Notes under the pieces: model-generated
Database searches by the model: none
The model's input: the letters and a program-made list of their open reading frames with translations, nothing else
Told to the model about the DNA's origin: nothing
Assembly (NCBI GenBank): GCA_022071955.1
Contig: JAJVIM010000020.1
Location: 124,001 to 188,000, forward strand
Source: Anaerolineae bacterium
GTDB taxonomy: Bacteria; Chloroflexota; Anaerolineae; 4572-78; J111
Reading direction: 5' to 3'
DNA length: 64,000 bases
Position numbers and translations under genes: made by a program
Shown: positions 1 through 7,557 of the stretch, one piece after another
Layout of the letters: each line of letters starts with the position of its first letter
Position numbering within the stretch: the stretch's first letter is position 1

Positions 1-1069
1 CGGTGAACAGGCGCAGGCTGCCGGCCAGGCTGGCCGCCAGCAGCAGGCCGAGCGCGGCGTTGCCCCAGCCACGCGGCAGCAGCGCCGCGCTCGCCAGTAG
101 CAGCAGCAGCGCCGGCAGCGACAGGATAAAATAGCGGTCCACATACAGCGGCTGCTTGAGCGACATCAGCCACAGCGCCAGCGGCGGCAGCAGCAGCCAC
201 ACCAGCAAAAACCCCGCCACCATTGGCCGGGCGTTTTCTTTTTTATACAGGCCGATGACTCCCGTTGCCAGCGCCGCGCTGGCCAGCAGCAGCGCCAGCC
301 AGGTGAGCGGCTGGCTGGGATCGCTGAGGGCAAAGGCCAAATTGGAAAGGGTCAGCGGCAGATCAAGCGCCGTGACCGGCGGAATCCAGTTGATGCCAAA
401 ACTGCCGCCTTCGCGCCCGGCAACCGCCCAGGCCCACGGCAAAAACGGTCCAATCGCCGCGGCCTGCGCCGCCGCCCACCAGCGCAGCGCCCGATGGGTT
501 TTTGTCAGCGTTGCCAGCAGCAGCACAAACTGCACCAGGCTAAAAGCAAAAGCAAAGTAGTGAATCTGAAAATTGAGCGCCGTGGCCGCGGCCAGCAGCG
601 CCGCCCATTTGAGGCCGGGTTGGGCCAGCAGCCGCCAAAAAGCCAGACCGCTGACCAGGGTGAGGGCCAGCAGCAGGCTGTACATACGGGCTTCCTGGGC
701 GTACCACAGCGCAAACGGGTTGAGGGCCAGCAGCGCCGCGCTCGCCAGCCCAAGTTTGCGGCTGTGCAGCGCCCGGCCCAGTTGGTAGAGCAGGGGGATG
801 GCCAGCGCCCCGGCCAGCACCGACGGCCAGCGGGCGGCAAATTCGCTGCTGCCGGCCAACGCCAGCCAGCCGCGCAGCAGCAGATAGTAACCAGGTGGGT
901 GAACGCCGTCGGTTAAGAGCGCCGCCCAAAAAATCGGCCAGTTAATACCGGCCACCACCACGCTGAATGCTTCGTCAAACCACAAACTCTGGCGGCCCAG
1001 TTCCGCCGCCCGCAGGCCAAAGCCGGCCAGCGTTACCAGCAGTATCGGCCACCGCGCGGGTAGTTTCAT
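1..1069 (-). CDS. GT39-type membrane glycosyltransferase, C-terminus cut by window
   Basis: The frame is open from an ATG at 1069 down to the window edge, giving about 356 residues and no stop codon, so the C-terminus lies outside. It reads as a polytopic membrane protein of the dolichyl-phosphate-mannose-protein mannosyltransferase (GT39/PMT-like, RgtA/ArnT-like) type. The first loop holds SLWFDEAFS, with the catalytic-type Asp of this superfamily. HPPGYY and NPFAVWYAQEARMYSL follow, then many hydrophobic helices. Such enzymes move a sugar from a polyprenyl-phosphate donor to an acceptor outside the membrane; donor and acceptor cannot be read here. The window also holds a polyprenol-phosphate mannosyltransferase at 26.4 kb that could supply a donor (inference). 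It starts 15 bp beyond the lipoprotein stop at 1085, so both are probably on one transcript. Confidence 0.82.
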   Translation of the reverse strand, partial: MKLPARWPILLVTLAGFGLRAAELGRQSLWFDEAFSVVVAGINWPIFWAALLTDGVHPPGYYLLLRGWLALAGSSEFAARWPSVLAGALAIPLLYQLGRALHSRKLGLASAALLALNPFALWYAQEARMYSLLLALTLVSGLAFWRLLAQPGLKWAALLAAATALNFQIHYFAFAFSLVQFVLLLATLTKTHRALRWWAAAQAAAIGPFLPWAWAVAGREGGSFGINWIPPVTALDLPLTLSNLAFALSDPSQPLTWLALLLASAALATGVIGLYKKENARPMVAGFLLVWLLLPPLALWLMSLKQPLYVDRYFILSLPALLLLLASAALLPRGWGNAALGLLLAASLAGSLRLFT

Positions 1070-1084
1070 TGAATCGGGCTTTCG

Positions 1085-2548
1085 TTACGGGCGAGCGCTG
1101 GCCTCGTCGGCGCTGTTGAGGCCAATTTTGAAGTAGGTTGGGACAACTTCAACCCAGCTATTACCGGGTTTGAGCGGATAGGGCGTGCCGTCTTCAAAAG
1201 TGAAGTAGGGGGTCTGGTTGCCTTCGGACTGCCAGAAGCCTTTGTTTAACTTGCCGTCGCGGAAAAACCAGGCCGGCCCGCGGCCGTTGATGGTAATCTG
1301 AATGGACATGCCGCCGCCAGAGTCTTCAACAATGTCGGTTTCTTCGTGTTCGGCAAAATAGACAATCACGTTATCTGCGGCGATTTGCGTGCCATCGGCG
1401 GCGTCTTTGAGCGGAACATCTTTAATGAAGCGCAGATATTTGCCGCTGGCCGGGTTGTACGTCCATTGAGTAAAGCTGGTGGCTTTAGGATACGGAATAA
1501 ACAGCGTGGGCGCCGGCTCACCGCGGTCGATGGTCGGGTTAAAATTGAAACCGCGCAGTTTGACCGGTGCGTCGAGGTCTTTGCCGGCCATGTAGGCGTG
1601 GGCTTCGCCGGCTTTGAACGCAGCGCGAGTCATCCAGCCCTCGTTTTCGCGGTGGAAAAAGAGCGCGCCGTGAAACCACTGGTCCAGATTGGCAATGGGA
1701 ATTTGGGTCATTTGCCAGCGCACGGGGTCCGAGCCGCCGGAGTGGGCCACGGCGGCCTGATACTGCGGCCCCAACTGCACGTTAATTAGCCGCGCCGAGC
1801 GAATGGGCGCGACAATATCGGGGATATCGCCCAGATAAATGGCAGAGAAACGGGTTACCCACCATTCGGCGATTTCTTCGTACAGCATGTCGGCCCGGTT
1901 GAGGCCCAATTGTGCGCCACGCGCGCCTTCGTCGTTGCCCACGCGGACCATCAGCGGGCGGTGCTTTAAAACCGATGGATCGCTCACGGCCAGGCCGGTG
2001 AGCGGATTGATGTTGGCGGCGCGGTTAATGGGCGGCACCGGCGGCAGGTTGAACACCGGCGGTGGTAGGGGCAGCCCCGGTGCTGCGGCCGTGTTGTCGG
2101 CGGGCTGGTTTTGGGCGATGGTTGCCGGGTTTGGCGTGGCGGTGGCGGTTGGCACAGGGATGACCAGTTCCTGCCCAATCTGCAAAAAGTCATCCTCGGT
2201 GATGCCATTGGCGGCCAGAATATCTTCCACGGTGGTGTTGTATTGAATGGCGACATCCAGCAGGGTGTCGCCTTCTTTAATGGCGTAGGTTTGTGGCGTG
2301 GGTTCCGGCGTGGCCGAGGGCGTTACATCGGTGGTGCGGGTTGAGGTGGGGGTGGGCGGGGCCGGGGTGTGGGTGGGTGCGGCAGTGGGCAGCGGCATGG
2401 TTGGCACCGAAGTGGGGGTGCTGGTGGAGACCTGCACGGCCGGCGCGGGCGTCGGCGGGGGTGGTGTTTCGGCGCTGCTGCACGCCGCCAGGCTGACCGC
2501 AGCCAGCAGGGTTAGCACAACGGTGGTGCGGACAAAAGTTGTGGGCAT
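1085..2548 (-). CDS. LysM and DUF3048 (YerB-like) lipoprotein
   Basis: A 487-residue secreted lipoprotein. The signal peptide ends in SLAAC, making Cys23 the likely lipidated residue. A Thr/Pro-rich stalk follows. A LysM domain starts near residue 87 (YAIKEGDTLLDVA, NGITEDDFLQIGQELVIP) and should bind peptidoglycan glycan chains. A DUF3048/YerB-type domain starts near residue 180 (NPLTGLAV, HRPLMVRVGN, IRSARLINVQL, HSGGSD). A longer reading from GTG at 2560 is possible. I chose the ATG because a GGAGAGG stretch precedes it and it begins a clean signal peptide. The role is presumably in the cell envelope; DUF3048 has no firmly established reaction. Confidence 0.85.
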   Translation of the reverse strand: MPTTFVRTTVVLTLLAAVSLAACSSAETPPPPTPAPAVQVSTSTPTSVPTMPLPTAAPTHTPAPPTPTSTRTTDVTPSATPEPTPQTYAIKEGDTLLDVAIQYNTTVEDILAANGITEDDFLQIGQELVIPVPTATATPNPATIAQNQPADNTAAAPGLPLPPPVFNLPPVPPINRAANINPLTGLAVSDPSVLKHRPLMVRVGNDEGARGAQLGLNRADMLYEEIAEWWVTRFSAIYLGDIPDIVAPIRSARLINVQLGPQYQAAVAHSGGSDPVRWQMTQIPIANLDQWFHGALFFHRENEGWMTRAAFKAGEAHAYMAGKDLDAPVKLRGFNFNPTIDRGEPAPTLFIPYPKATSFTQWTYNPASGKYLRFIKDVPLKDAADGTQIAADNVIVYFAEHEETDIVEDSGGGMSIQITINGRGPAWFFRDGKLNKGFWQSEGNQTPYFTFEDGTPYPLKPGNSWVEVVPTYFKIGLNSADEASARP

Positions 2549-2571
2549 CTTCCTCTCCACTCCTTTGAAAA

Positions 2572-2620
2572 CAGGAATCAGGAATCAGGAGTCAGGGATT
2601 AGGGGGTAGAAGATTCCTGA
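2572..2620. repeat. Tandem heptamer repeat with inverted half
   Basis: Units of the form CAGGAAT, CAGGAAT, CAGGAGT, CAGGGAT run head to tail. About 10 bp later comes the reverse complement of one unit (AGATTCCTGA). It lies in the leader of the LysM/DUF3048 lipoprotein gene. The same unit recurs inside the 27.1-31.5 kb gene near 29.77 kb. Confidence 0.7.
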
Positions 2621-2636
2621 ACTGGCTCTTAAAAAT

Positions 2637-2666
2637 TTGCGGCAGGAGTCTAATCTTCAGCCGCAA
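2637..2666 (-). terminator. Intrinsic terminator or leader hairpin
   Basis: On the minus strand a TTGCGGC/GCCGCAA stem is followed within one base by five T residues (2631-2635). It may terminate the O-methyltransferase transcript. A TATAAT on the minus strand (2674-2679) lies directly upstream, so the hairpin could instead be the first 30 nt of the lipoprotein mRNA. No good -35 accompanies that TATAAT. Confidence 0.45.
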
Positions 2667-2760
2667 CCCGGCTATTATAATGATATTTGGCCAAAGACGC
2701 GAAGCGATGGGGGTTGTGCAGTTGCGTTTCAATGTGCGGGTGGCGGGCAGCCAGCCGCCA

Positions 2761-3396
2761 TCACTTTTTGAGTGCCACGGTCAGGCCATCGCGCACCGGC
2801 AAAATGGTGGTAACAAAGCCGGGGTGGTCAAACAGCCGTCGGGTAAATTCAACCACCCCCTGCGTGGCGGGTGAAGTGTCGCCGGTAAAGGGGCGGCCGT
2901 GCCAAAAAATATTGTCGGTGATGAACAGGCCGCCGGGGCGCAGGTATTTTTCGGCCAGTTCGATAGTGGCGGGGTAGCCATCTTTGTCGATGTCGTTGTA
3001 AAGGATGTCCCACTGGCCACCTGTCCGCTGCAGAGCAGCGGTGGCTTCGGCCTGATGATAGGTGATGCGCTCCCACAGGCCGGCCCGACTCAGAAAATCT
3101 TTGGCCCGCCGAATGTTGGCGGCGGAAAGTTCGGTGCAGTGGACCTGGCCGGTTGCGCCAACTGCCCGGGCAAACCACAGCGCCGAGTAGCCAAAGCCCG
3201 AACCCAGCTCAAACACGCGCCGGGCGTTGATGGTGAGCGCCAGTTGGTACAGGTGGCGGCCGGCTAGCGGCCCGATAATGGGAAAACCCAGCCCGTCGGC
3301 CAGCGCTTCCATCTCGTGGCGGACGGGATCGTCAGCATTATACCACTGCTGCATGTAGGTTTCGGCCTGCGTTTTTGAAAATTCCTCAGTCATCAT
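2761..3396 (-). CDS. Class I SAM-dependent O-methyltransferase
   Basis: A 211-residue enzyme of the catechol/caffeoyl-CoA O-methyltransferase type (methyltransferase family 3). The SAM-binding motif I is VFELGSGFGYSALWFARAV. The acidic motif near HCTELSAANI contacts the ribose. DILYNDIDKDGYP and LRPGGLFITDN form the metal-binding and post-motif region usual in cation-dependent members. The length is normal for the family. There are two tandem ATG codons at the start (3396 and 3393). The stop is 10 bp beyond the next gene's end, so these minus-strand genes are likely co-transcribed. The acceptor substrate cannot be inferred. Confidence 0.88.
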   Translation of the reverse strand: MMTEEFSKTQAETYMQQWYNADDPVRHEMEALADGLGFPIIGPLAGRHLYQLALTINARRVFELGSGFGYSALWFARAVGATGQVHCTELSAANIRRAKDFLSRAGLWERITYHQAEATAALQRTGGQWDILYNDIDKDGYPATIELAEKYLRPGGLFITDNIFWHGRPFTGDTSPATQGVVEFTRRLFDHPGFVTTILPVRDGLTVALKK

Positions 3397-3406
3397 TCAC
3401 CTGCAA

Positions 3407-4375
3407 TCAGGGGATGAGCAGCAATTTGCCGGCGGTTTTGCGGCTGGAAAGCAGCCGGTGGGCTTCGGCGGCTTCGGCCAGCGGGAGCTCGCGCTCAATC
3501 CGCAGCGAGAGTTTGCCGGCGGCCAGCCAGTTGAAAACATCGGTGGTGCGCCAGACCAGCTCGTCACGTTCCGCCAGGTAGTGGCCCAACGTGGGGCGGG
3601 TCACGTACAGCGAGCCGGCGCGGTTGAGCCGCAGCAGGTCAAACGGGGGCACTTTGCCGCTGGAATGGCCAAACAGCACCAGCATGCCGCGCGGTCGCAG
3701 CACGCTCAGGCTTTGCTCAAACGTGGATTGCCCCACTGAATCGTACACCACGTCGACGCCAACGCCGTTGGTGATTTTTTTGGTTTCCTCGGCAAAATCG
3801 GTTTGCGTGTAGCGGATCACGTAATCGGCGCCGGCTTGCCGGGCGATGGCCTCTTTTTCGGCAGTAGAAACGGTGCCGATAACGGTAGCGCCGGCAATTT
3901 TGGCGGCCTGCACCAGCTGTTGGCCGGTGCCGCCCGCCGCGGCGTGAATCAGGCAGGTCTCGCCGGGTTTGAGCGGGTAGGTGCTGCGGGTGAGGTAATG
4001 AGCTGTGGTACCCTGCAGCAGCACCGCCGCCGCTTGCCGCAGCGACAGACTCTCCGGTACGGCCACCAGCCTTTCCGATGGCGCGAGGGTGTATTGACTG
4101 TACGTGCCGGGGACCATACAGTAGGCCACGCGGTCGCCGGGGCTAACCGTTTCCACGTCCGGTCCAACCGCTTCAACCACGCCGGCGCCTTCGTCGCCGG
4201 GGGTAAACGGCAGGGGCATGGGATACACGCCGGTTCGTTCGTAAATGTCGATGAAGTTGACGCCGCTGGCTTCAATTTTGACCAGCGCCTGGCCGGGGCC
4301 GGGCTGCGGCACGGCCACCTCTTCCAACTGCATCACATCAGGCTCTCCAATCTGGTGTACGCGAATAGCTTTCAT
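3407..4375 (-). CDS. Zinc-independent quinone oxidoreductase (zeta-crystallin type)
   Basis: A 322-residue member of the medium-chain dehydrogenase/reductase superfamily, closest in form to NADPH:quinone reductase (Qor). The N-terminal GroES-like half contains SGVNFIDIYERTGVY and the PGDEGAGVVEAVG signature. The Rossmann half contains HAAAGGTGQQLVQAAKIAGATVIGT for NADPH. The structural-zinc cysteines of alcohol dehydrogenases are absent, which fits the quinone reductase branch. It is probably cytosolic, reducing quinones or other enones by NADPH. It is divergent from mutM, with 87 bp between the starts. Confidence 0.87.
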   Translation of the reverse strand: MKAIRVHQIGEPDVMQLEEVAVPQPGPGQALVKIEASGVNFIDIYERTGVYPMPLPFTPGDEGAGVVEAVGPDVETVSPGDRVAYCMVPGTYSQYTLAPSERLVAVPESLSLRQAAAVLLQGTTAHYLTRSTYPLKPGETCLIHAAAGGTGQQLVQAAKIAGATVIGTVSTAEKEAIARQAGADYVIRYTQTDFAEETKKITNGVGVDVVYDSVGQSTFEQSLSVLRPRGMLVLFGHSSGKVPPFDLLRLNRAGSLYVTRPTLGHYLAERDELVWRTTDVFNWLAAGKLSLRIERELPLAEAAEAHRLLSSRKTAGKLLLIP

Positions 4376-4400
4376 CTATTTTCTCCTTGGGGGATTTCAG

Positions 4401-4429
4401 TGGGCAAAAAAGAGTATAGCATGTATAAT
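4401..4429 (+). promoter_or_regulatory. Promoter of mutM
   Basis: TGGGCA, a 17-bp spacer, then a perfect TATAAT at 4424-4429. It lies 33 bp ahead of the mutM ATG, in the gap between divergent genes. Confidence 0.6.
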
Positions 4430-4462
4430 GTGCGGGTTGCAAATAAATTTGGAAATTGACGG

Positions 4463-5260
4463 ATGCCAGAATTACCGGAAGTTGAAACTGTTGTGCGCGG
4501 ATTGCGCGGCCCGCTGGTGGGCCGCACCTTTACCGGGGTCACGGTGCGGTGGCCCAACTCCATCAAAACCCCTCTTTTTGAGCTGAATGAACGGCTGCCG
4601 GGGCAGCGCATTGAGGCGATTACCCGGCGGGGCAAATATTTGTGGTTTCATCTCTCTGGCGGCGACTCGTTGTTTTTGCACCTGAAAATGAGCGGTGATC
4701 TGTTAGTGCTGCCCGCGTCTGAGCCGGACGACCCGCACGTGCGCACTATTTTCAGCCTTGACAACCAGCACGAACTGCGCTTCAAAGATACGCGCAAGTT
4801 TGGCCGGGTGTATCTGGTGGCTGAGCCGAATGAGGTCATCGGCAAGCTGGGGCCGGAACCGCTGGCCGATGACTTTACGCCCGACAAGTTTGCGGCGCTG
4901 TTTGAGCGGCGTTCCGGCCGGCTCAAGCCGCTGCTGCTCAACCAGGAATTTTTGGCCGGCGTGGGCAATATTTACGCCGATGAAAGCTGTCACGCCGCCG
5001 GCCTCGACCCGCGCCGCACTGTTAACAGCCTGTCGCCGGTTGAACTGGAACGGCTGTATCACGCCATCCGGCAGGCGTTGGCCAGCGGCATTTTGCACAA
5101 AGGGGCCAGCCTGGACGCGGTTTATCGCGGCGGAGAATTTCAAAACCATTTTCGGGTGTACGACCGCGCCGGCCAACCCTGCCTCACCTGCGGATCCGAA
5201 ATTCAACGGGTAGTTCTGGCCGGCCGCTCGACTCATTTTTGCTCAAATTGCCAACGTTAA
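4463..5260 (+). CDS. mutM: Formamidopyrimidine-DNA glycosylase (Fpg/MutM)
   Basis: A 265-residue bifunctional glycosylase/AP lyase for 8-oxoguanine and formamidopyrimidines. It begins MPELPEVETVV: the N-terminal Pro that forms the Schiff base, then the catalytic Glu. RRGKYLWF and HLKMSGDLL carry the beta-lyase lysine region. NQEFLAGVGNIYADE is the helix-two-turn-helix signature. A C-terminal zinc finger has Cys240, Cys243, Cys260 and Cys263. Length and motif order are standard. The HAD gene starts 20 bp downstream on the same strand. Confidence 0.96.
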   Translation: MPELPEVETVVRGLRGPLVGRTFTGVTVRWPNSIKTPLFELNERLPGQRIEAITRRGKYLWFHLSGGDSLFLHLKMSGDLLVLPASEPDDPHVRTIFSLDNQHELRFKDTRKFGRVYLVAEPNEVIGKLGPEPLADDFTPDKFAALFERRSGRLKPLLLNQEFLAGVGNIYADESCHAAGLDPRRTVNSLSPVELERLYHAIRQALASGILHKGASLDAVYRGGEFQNHFRVYDRAGQPCLTCGSEIQRVVLAGRSTHFCSNCQR

Positions 5261-5279
5261 AATTGAAAGGAATCCATCT

Positions 5280-5879
5280 GTGACATTTGCGGTTGACTCT
5301 CACGTAAAAGGCCTGATTTTTGACTCCGACGGGACGCTGGTTGATACCATGCCGCTCCACTACCTGGCCTGGGTAGAAACCGTGGGTCGCTACAACGCCC
5401 ACTTCCCCGAGCCGCTGTTTTACGAATTGGCCGGCGTGCCCAGCGATAAAATTGTGGCCGTTCTCAACGAGAAGTTTGGATACAATCTTGACCCCGAAAC
5501 CATTGTTCGTGAAAAGGAAGAACTGTTCATAAAAAAATATCTGCCGCAGGCTCAACCCATTGCGGCGGTGGTGGATATTGCCCGGGCCCACAAAGGCAAA
5601 ATGCCGATGGCTGTGGCCACGGGCGGGATTCCGGCGGTGGTCAACAACGCGCTTGAGACCATTGGCCTGGCCGGTTTTTTTGACGCGGTGGTGACCGCGA
5701 TTGATGTGGAACACGGCAAGCCTGCCCCCGATCCGTTTTTAGAGGCGGCTCGCCGCATTGGTGTGGCCCCGGAACTGTGCCAGGTATTTGAAGACAGCGA
5801 CGCCGGGCTTGAGGGCGCGCGCCGGGCCGGTATGGTCGCTACAGACGTGCGGCCGTGGCTCAACGGGCACGCCAAATAA
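5280..5879 (+). CDS. HAD-family phosphatase, beta-phosphoglucomutase-like
   Basis: A 199-residue haloacid dehalogenase-superfamily phosphohydrolase of subfamily IA. Motif I is FDSDGTLVDT, with Asp15 as nucleophile and Asp17 as general acid. A helical cap follows. Motif II lies near VATGG, the motif III lysine is in EHGKPAPDPF, and motif IV is FEDSDAGLEGARRAGM. The cap and PAPDPF segment resemble beta-phosphoglucomutase and sugar-phosphate phosphatases; the substrate is unknown. The start is GTG, with AAAGG nine bases before it. It probably shares the mutM transcript. Confidence 0.88.
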   Translation: MTFAVDSHVKGLIFDSDGTLVDTMPLHYLAWVETVGRYNAHFPEPLFYELAGVPSDKIVAVLNEKFGYNLDPETIVREKEELFIKKYLPQAQPIAAVVDIARAHKGKMPMAVATGGIPAVVNNALETIGLAGFFDAVVTAIDVEHGKPAPDPFLEAARRIGVAPELCQVFEDSDAGLEGARRAGMVATDVRPWLNGHAK

Positions 5880-5919
5880 TTTAATCCGTAACAACATTGG
5901 GTAGCAACTTGAGTTAGAT

Positions 5920-6363
5920 ATGAAGCAATCAATTGTGCATGTAGCTCTGGTGGTTAAAGACTACGATGAAGCAATTGCGTTTTATACCCAAAAACTAAAC
6001 TTTGAATTAATCGAGGATACGTATCAACCCGAACAAGATAAACGTTGGGTAGTGGTTGCCCCGCCCGGTTCTCAGGGAGCGACAACCCTGCTGTTGGCCA
6101 GAGCCTCCAAACCGGAACAGGAATCATTTATTGGTAATCAAACCGGGGGGCGAGTATTTCTTTTTCTCAATTCTGATGATTTTTGGCGTGATTACAATGA
6201 AATGACCGCCAAAGGGGTTAAGTTTGTACGGGAGCCAAAGCAACAAGAATATGGTTGGGTTGCGGTATTTGAAGATTTATACGGGAATCTTTGGGACCTG
6301 CTTGAGTTAACTCAAGCAGGTCCATCGGATGAGGCTGGTATCAGGGCCACGGGAATTGTTTGA
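5920..6363 (+). CDS. VOC-superfamily (glyoxalase/dioxygenase-fold) protein
   Basis: A 147-residue protein with two beta-alpha-beta-beta-beta modules of the vicinal oxygen chelate fold. HVALVVKDYDEAIAFYTQKLNFEL opens it, and VAVFEDLYGNLWDLLEL supplies the C-terminal metal Glu region. Substrate is unknown. It is visibly more AT-rich than its neighbours, which may indicate a separate history. Its last 23 bp overlap the 3' end of the convergent NUDIX gene. It may be the third gene of the mutM transcript, being 40 bp after the HAD stop. Confidence 0.82.
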   Translation: MKQSIVHVALVVKDYDEAIAFYTQKLNFELIEDTYQPEQDKRWVVVAPPGSQGATTLLLARASKPEQESFIGNQTGGRVFLFLNSDDFWRDYNEMTAKGVKFVREPKQQEYGWVAVFEDLYGNLWDLLELTQAGPSDEAGIRATGIV

Positions 6364-6766
6364 GGTAGGCCGATACGGCTTCCATTTCAAAGCCAAACTG
6401 CAATTTCTCGCGGCAGTGCCACTCATACACCTCGGCGGGTGTGAGCCAGGTAACATCCTTAATTTCGTCCGCGTTGAGCGGGCCGATGTCGCCCAACGGC
6501 CGCACCCCAAAAATAGTGTAATCCAGATTGGCCCGGCTGTAGAAAACGCCAATCTGGCCAATCACCTCAACATCCAACGATAGTTCCTCTTGCATTTCCC
6601 GGTGCAGGGTTTCTACCGGGTCGGTTTCGCCGGCGTCCAGCCGCCCGCCAGGAAAGGTCCATTTATCGTTCATGGCCGGGTTGCGGAAATTGTGATGGAT
6701 AAACAGGATTTTCTCATCCTTGATGAGCAGCGCGCGCACGGCATACGGTTTTTTGGTCGCGCTCAC
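6341..6766 (-). CDS. NUDIX hydrolase
   Basis: A 141-residue NUDIX protein. The NUDIX box reads GGRLDAGETDP then HREMQEELSL, matching G-x5-E-x7-REUxEE; the final consensus Gly is replaced by Ser. It should hydrolyse a nucleoside diphosphate linked to another moiety, with Mg or Mn held by the box glutamates. The N-terminus (AVRALLIKDEKILFIHH) is typical of ADP-ribose/NTP-type members, but the substrate cannot be read. It is monocistronic and convergent with the VOC gene. Confidence 0.87.
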   Translation of the reverse strand: MSATKKPYAVRALLIKDEKILFIHHNFRNPAMNDKWTFPGGRLDAGETDPVETLHREMQEELSLDVEVIGQIGVFYSRANLDYTIFGVRPLGDIGPLNADEIKDVTWLTPAEVYEWHCREKLQFGFEMEAVSAYLKQFPWP

Positions 6767-6829
6767 AGCAAGCCTCGCTTTGTTAAATTTTCATAGCCGG
6801 TAACTGTAGCACAACCCTGGGGTTGAGGG

Positions 6830-6879
6830 CAAATATCAAAAAGCCGCCGGGCTACTCACCCGGCGGCTTTTGATATTTG
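6830..6879 (-). terminator. Terminator after ftsK-pdxT
   Basis: A long inverted repeat with a GC core (AAGCCGCCGGG/CCCGGCGGCTT), AT-rich outer arms and one bulged base. It lies just beyond the pdxT stop. T-rich flanks on both sides would allow termination either way. Confidence 0.8.
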
Positions 6880-6903
6880 AAGAAGGGGGTATCCGAGTCT
6901 TTG

Positions 6904-7557
6904 CTATTGCCCGATCATCGCCAGAAAATATTGGTGAAAACGGGGGTCGTCGGTGAGTTCCGGGTGAAAGGCAGTTACCAGCAGGTTGTCGCGGTGGGCG
7001 GCAACGATGGTGCCATCGGCCAGCCGGGCGATCACCTGCACCCCTTCGCCAACGGCCTCAATTTTGGGGGCGCGAATAAAAACCGCGCGGAACGGCTCGG
7101 GAGAAAACGTGAGGCTGAGATCGGCCTCAAAGCTGTCCACCTGCCGGCCAAAGGCGTTGCGGTCAACTTTAATATCCAGCACTTCCAGCCGCTGCGGAAT
7201 AACGTGCCCGCCGTTGAGCGTTTGGCCAATATCTTTGGCCAAAAAGATCAGCCCGGCGCAGGTACCCCACACGGCTTTCCCCTGCTGAATAAAACCGTGC
7301 AGCGGCTGAATAAGGTTGAACTGCGCGGCCAGCTTGCCAATGGTGGTGCTTTCGCCGCCGGGAATGATCAGCCCATCCAGCTCGTCCAAATCCTGCGGCA
7401 GGCGCACCTCAACCGGCGTTGCGCCGAGTTTGCGCAGCATGTTGGCGTGTTCTAAAAAGGCGCCTTGCAGCGCCAGTACCCCAATCTTCAGTGATGTCGA
7501 TGCCGACGGTGCATCGTTTGGGTTGAGTATGAGATTTTGGGGTGAAACTCTAGCCAT
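6904..7557 (-). CDS. pdxT: Pyridoxal 5'-phosphate synthase glutaminase subunit PdxT
   Basis: A 217-residue class I glutamine amidotransferase that supplies ammonia from glutamine to PdxS for PLP synthesis. KIGVLALQGAFLEH, GLIIPGGESTTIGKL and WGTCAGLIFLAK (nucleophile Cys100) are visible. TAFHPEL carries the His and Glu of the triad. The canonical protein starts near residue 23; here there is an extra 22-residue N-terminus. The ATG directly abuts the ftsK stop codon, with GGAGG inside the end of ftsK, so this start is well supported and translation is probably coupled. No pdxS is in the window. Confidence 0.93.
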   Translation of the reverse strand: MARVSPQNLILNPNDAPSASTSLKIGVLALQGAFLEHANMLRKLGATPVEVRLPQDLDELDGLIIPGGESTTIGKLAAQFNLIQPLHGFIQQGKAVWGTCAGLIFLAKDIGQTLNGGHVIPQRLEVLDIKVDRNAFGRQVDSFEADLSLTFSPEPFRAVFIRAPKIEAVGEGVQVIARLADGTIVAAHRDNLLVTAFHPELTDDPRFHQYFLAMIGQ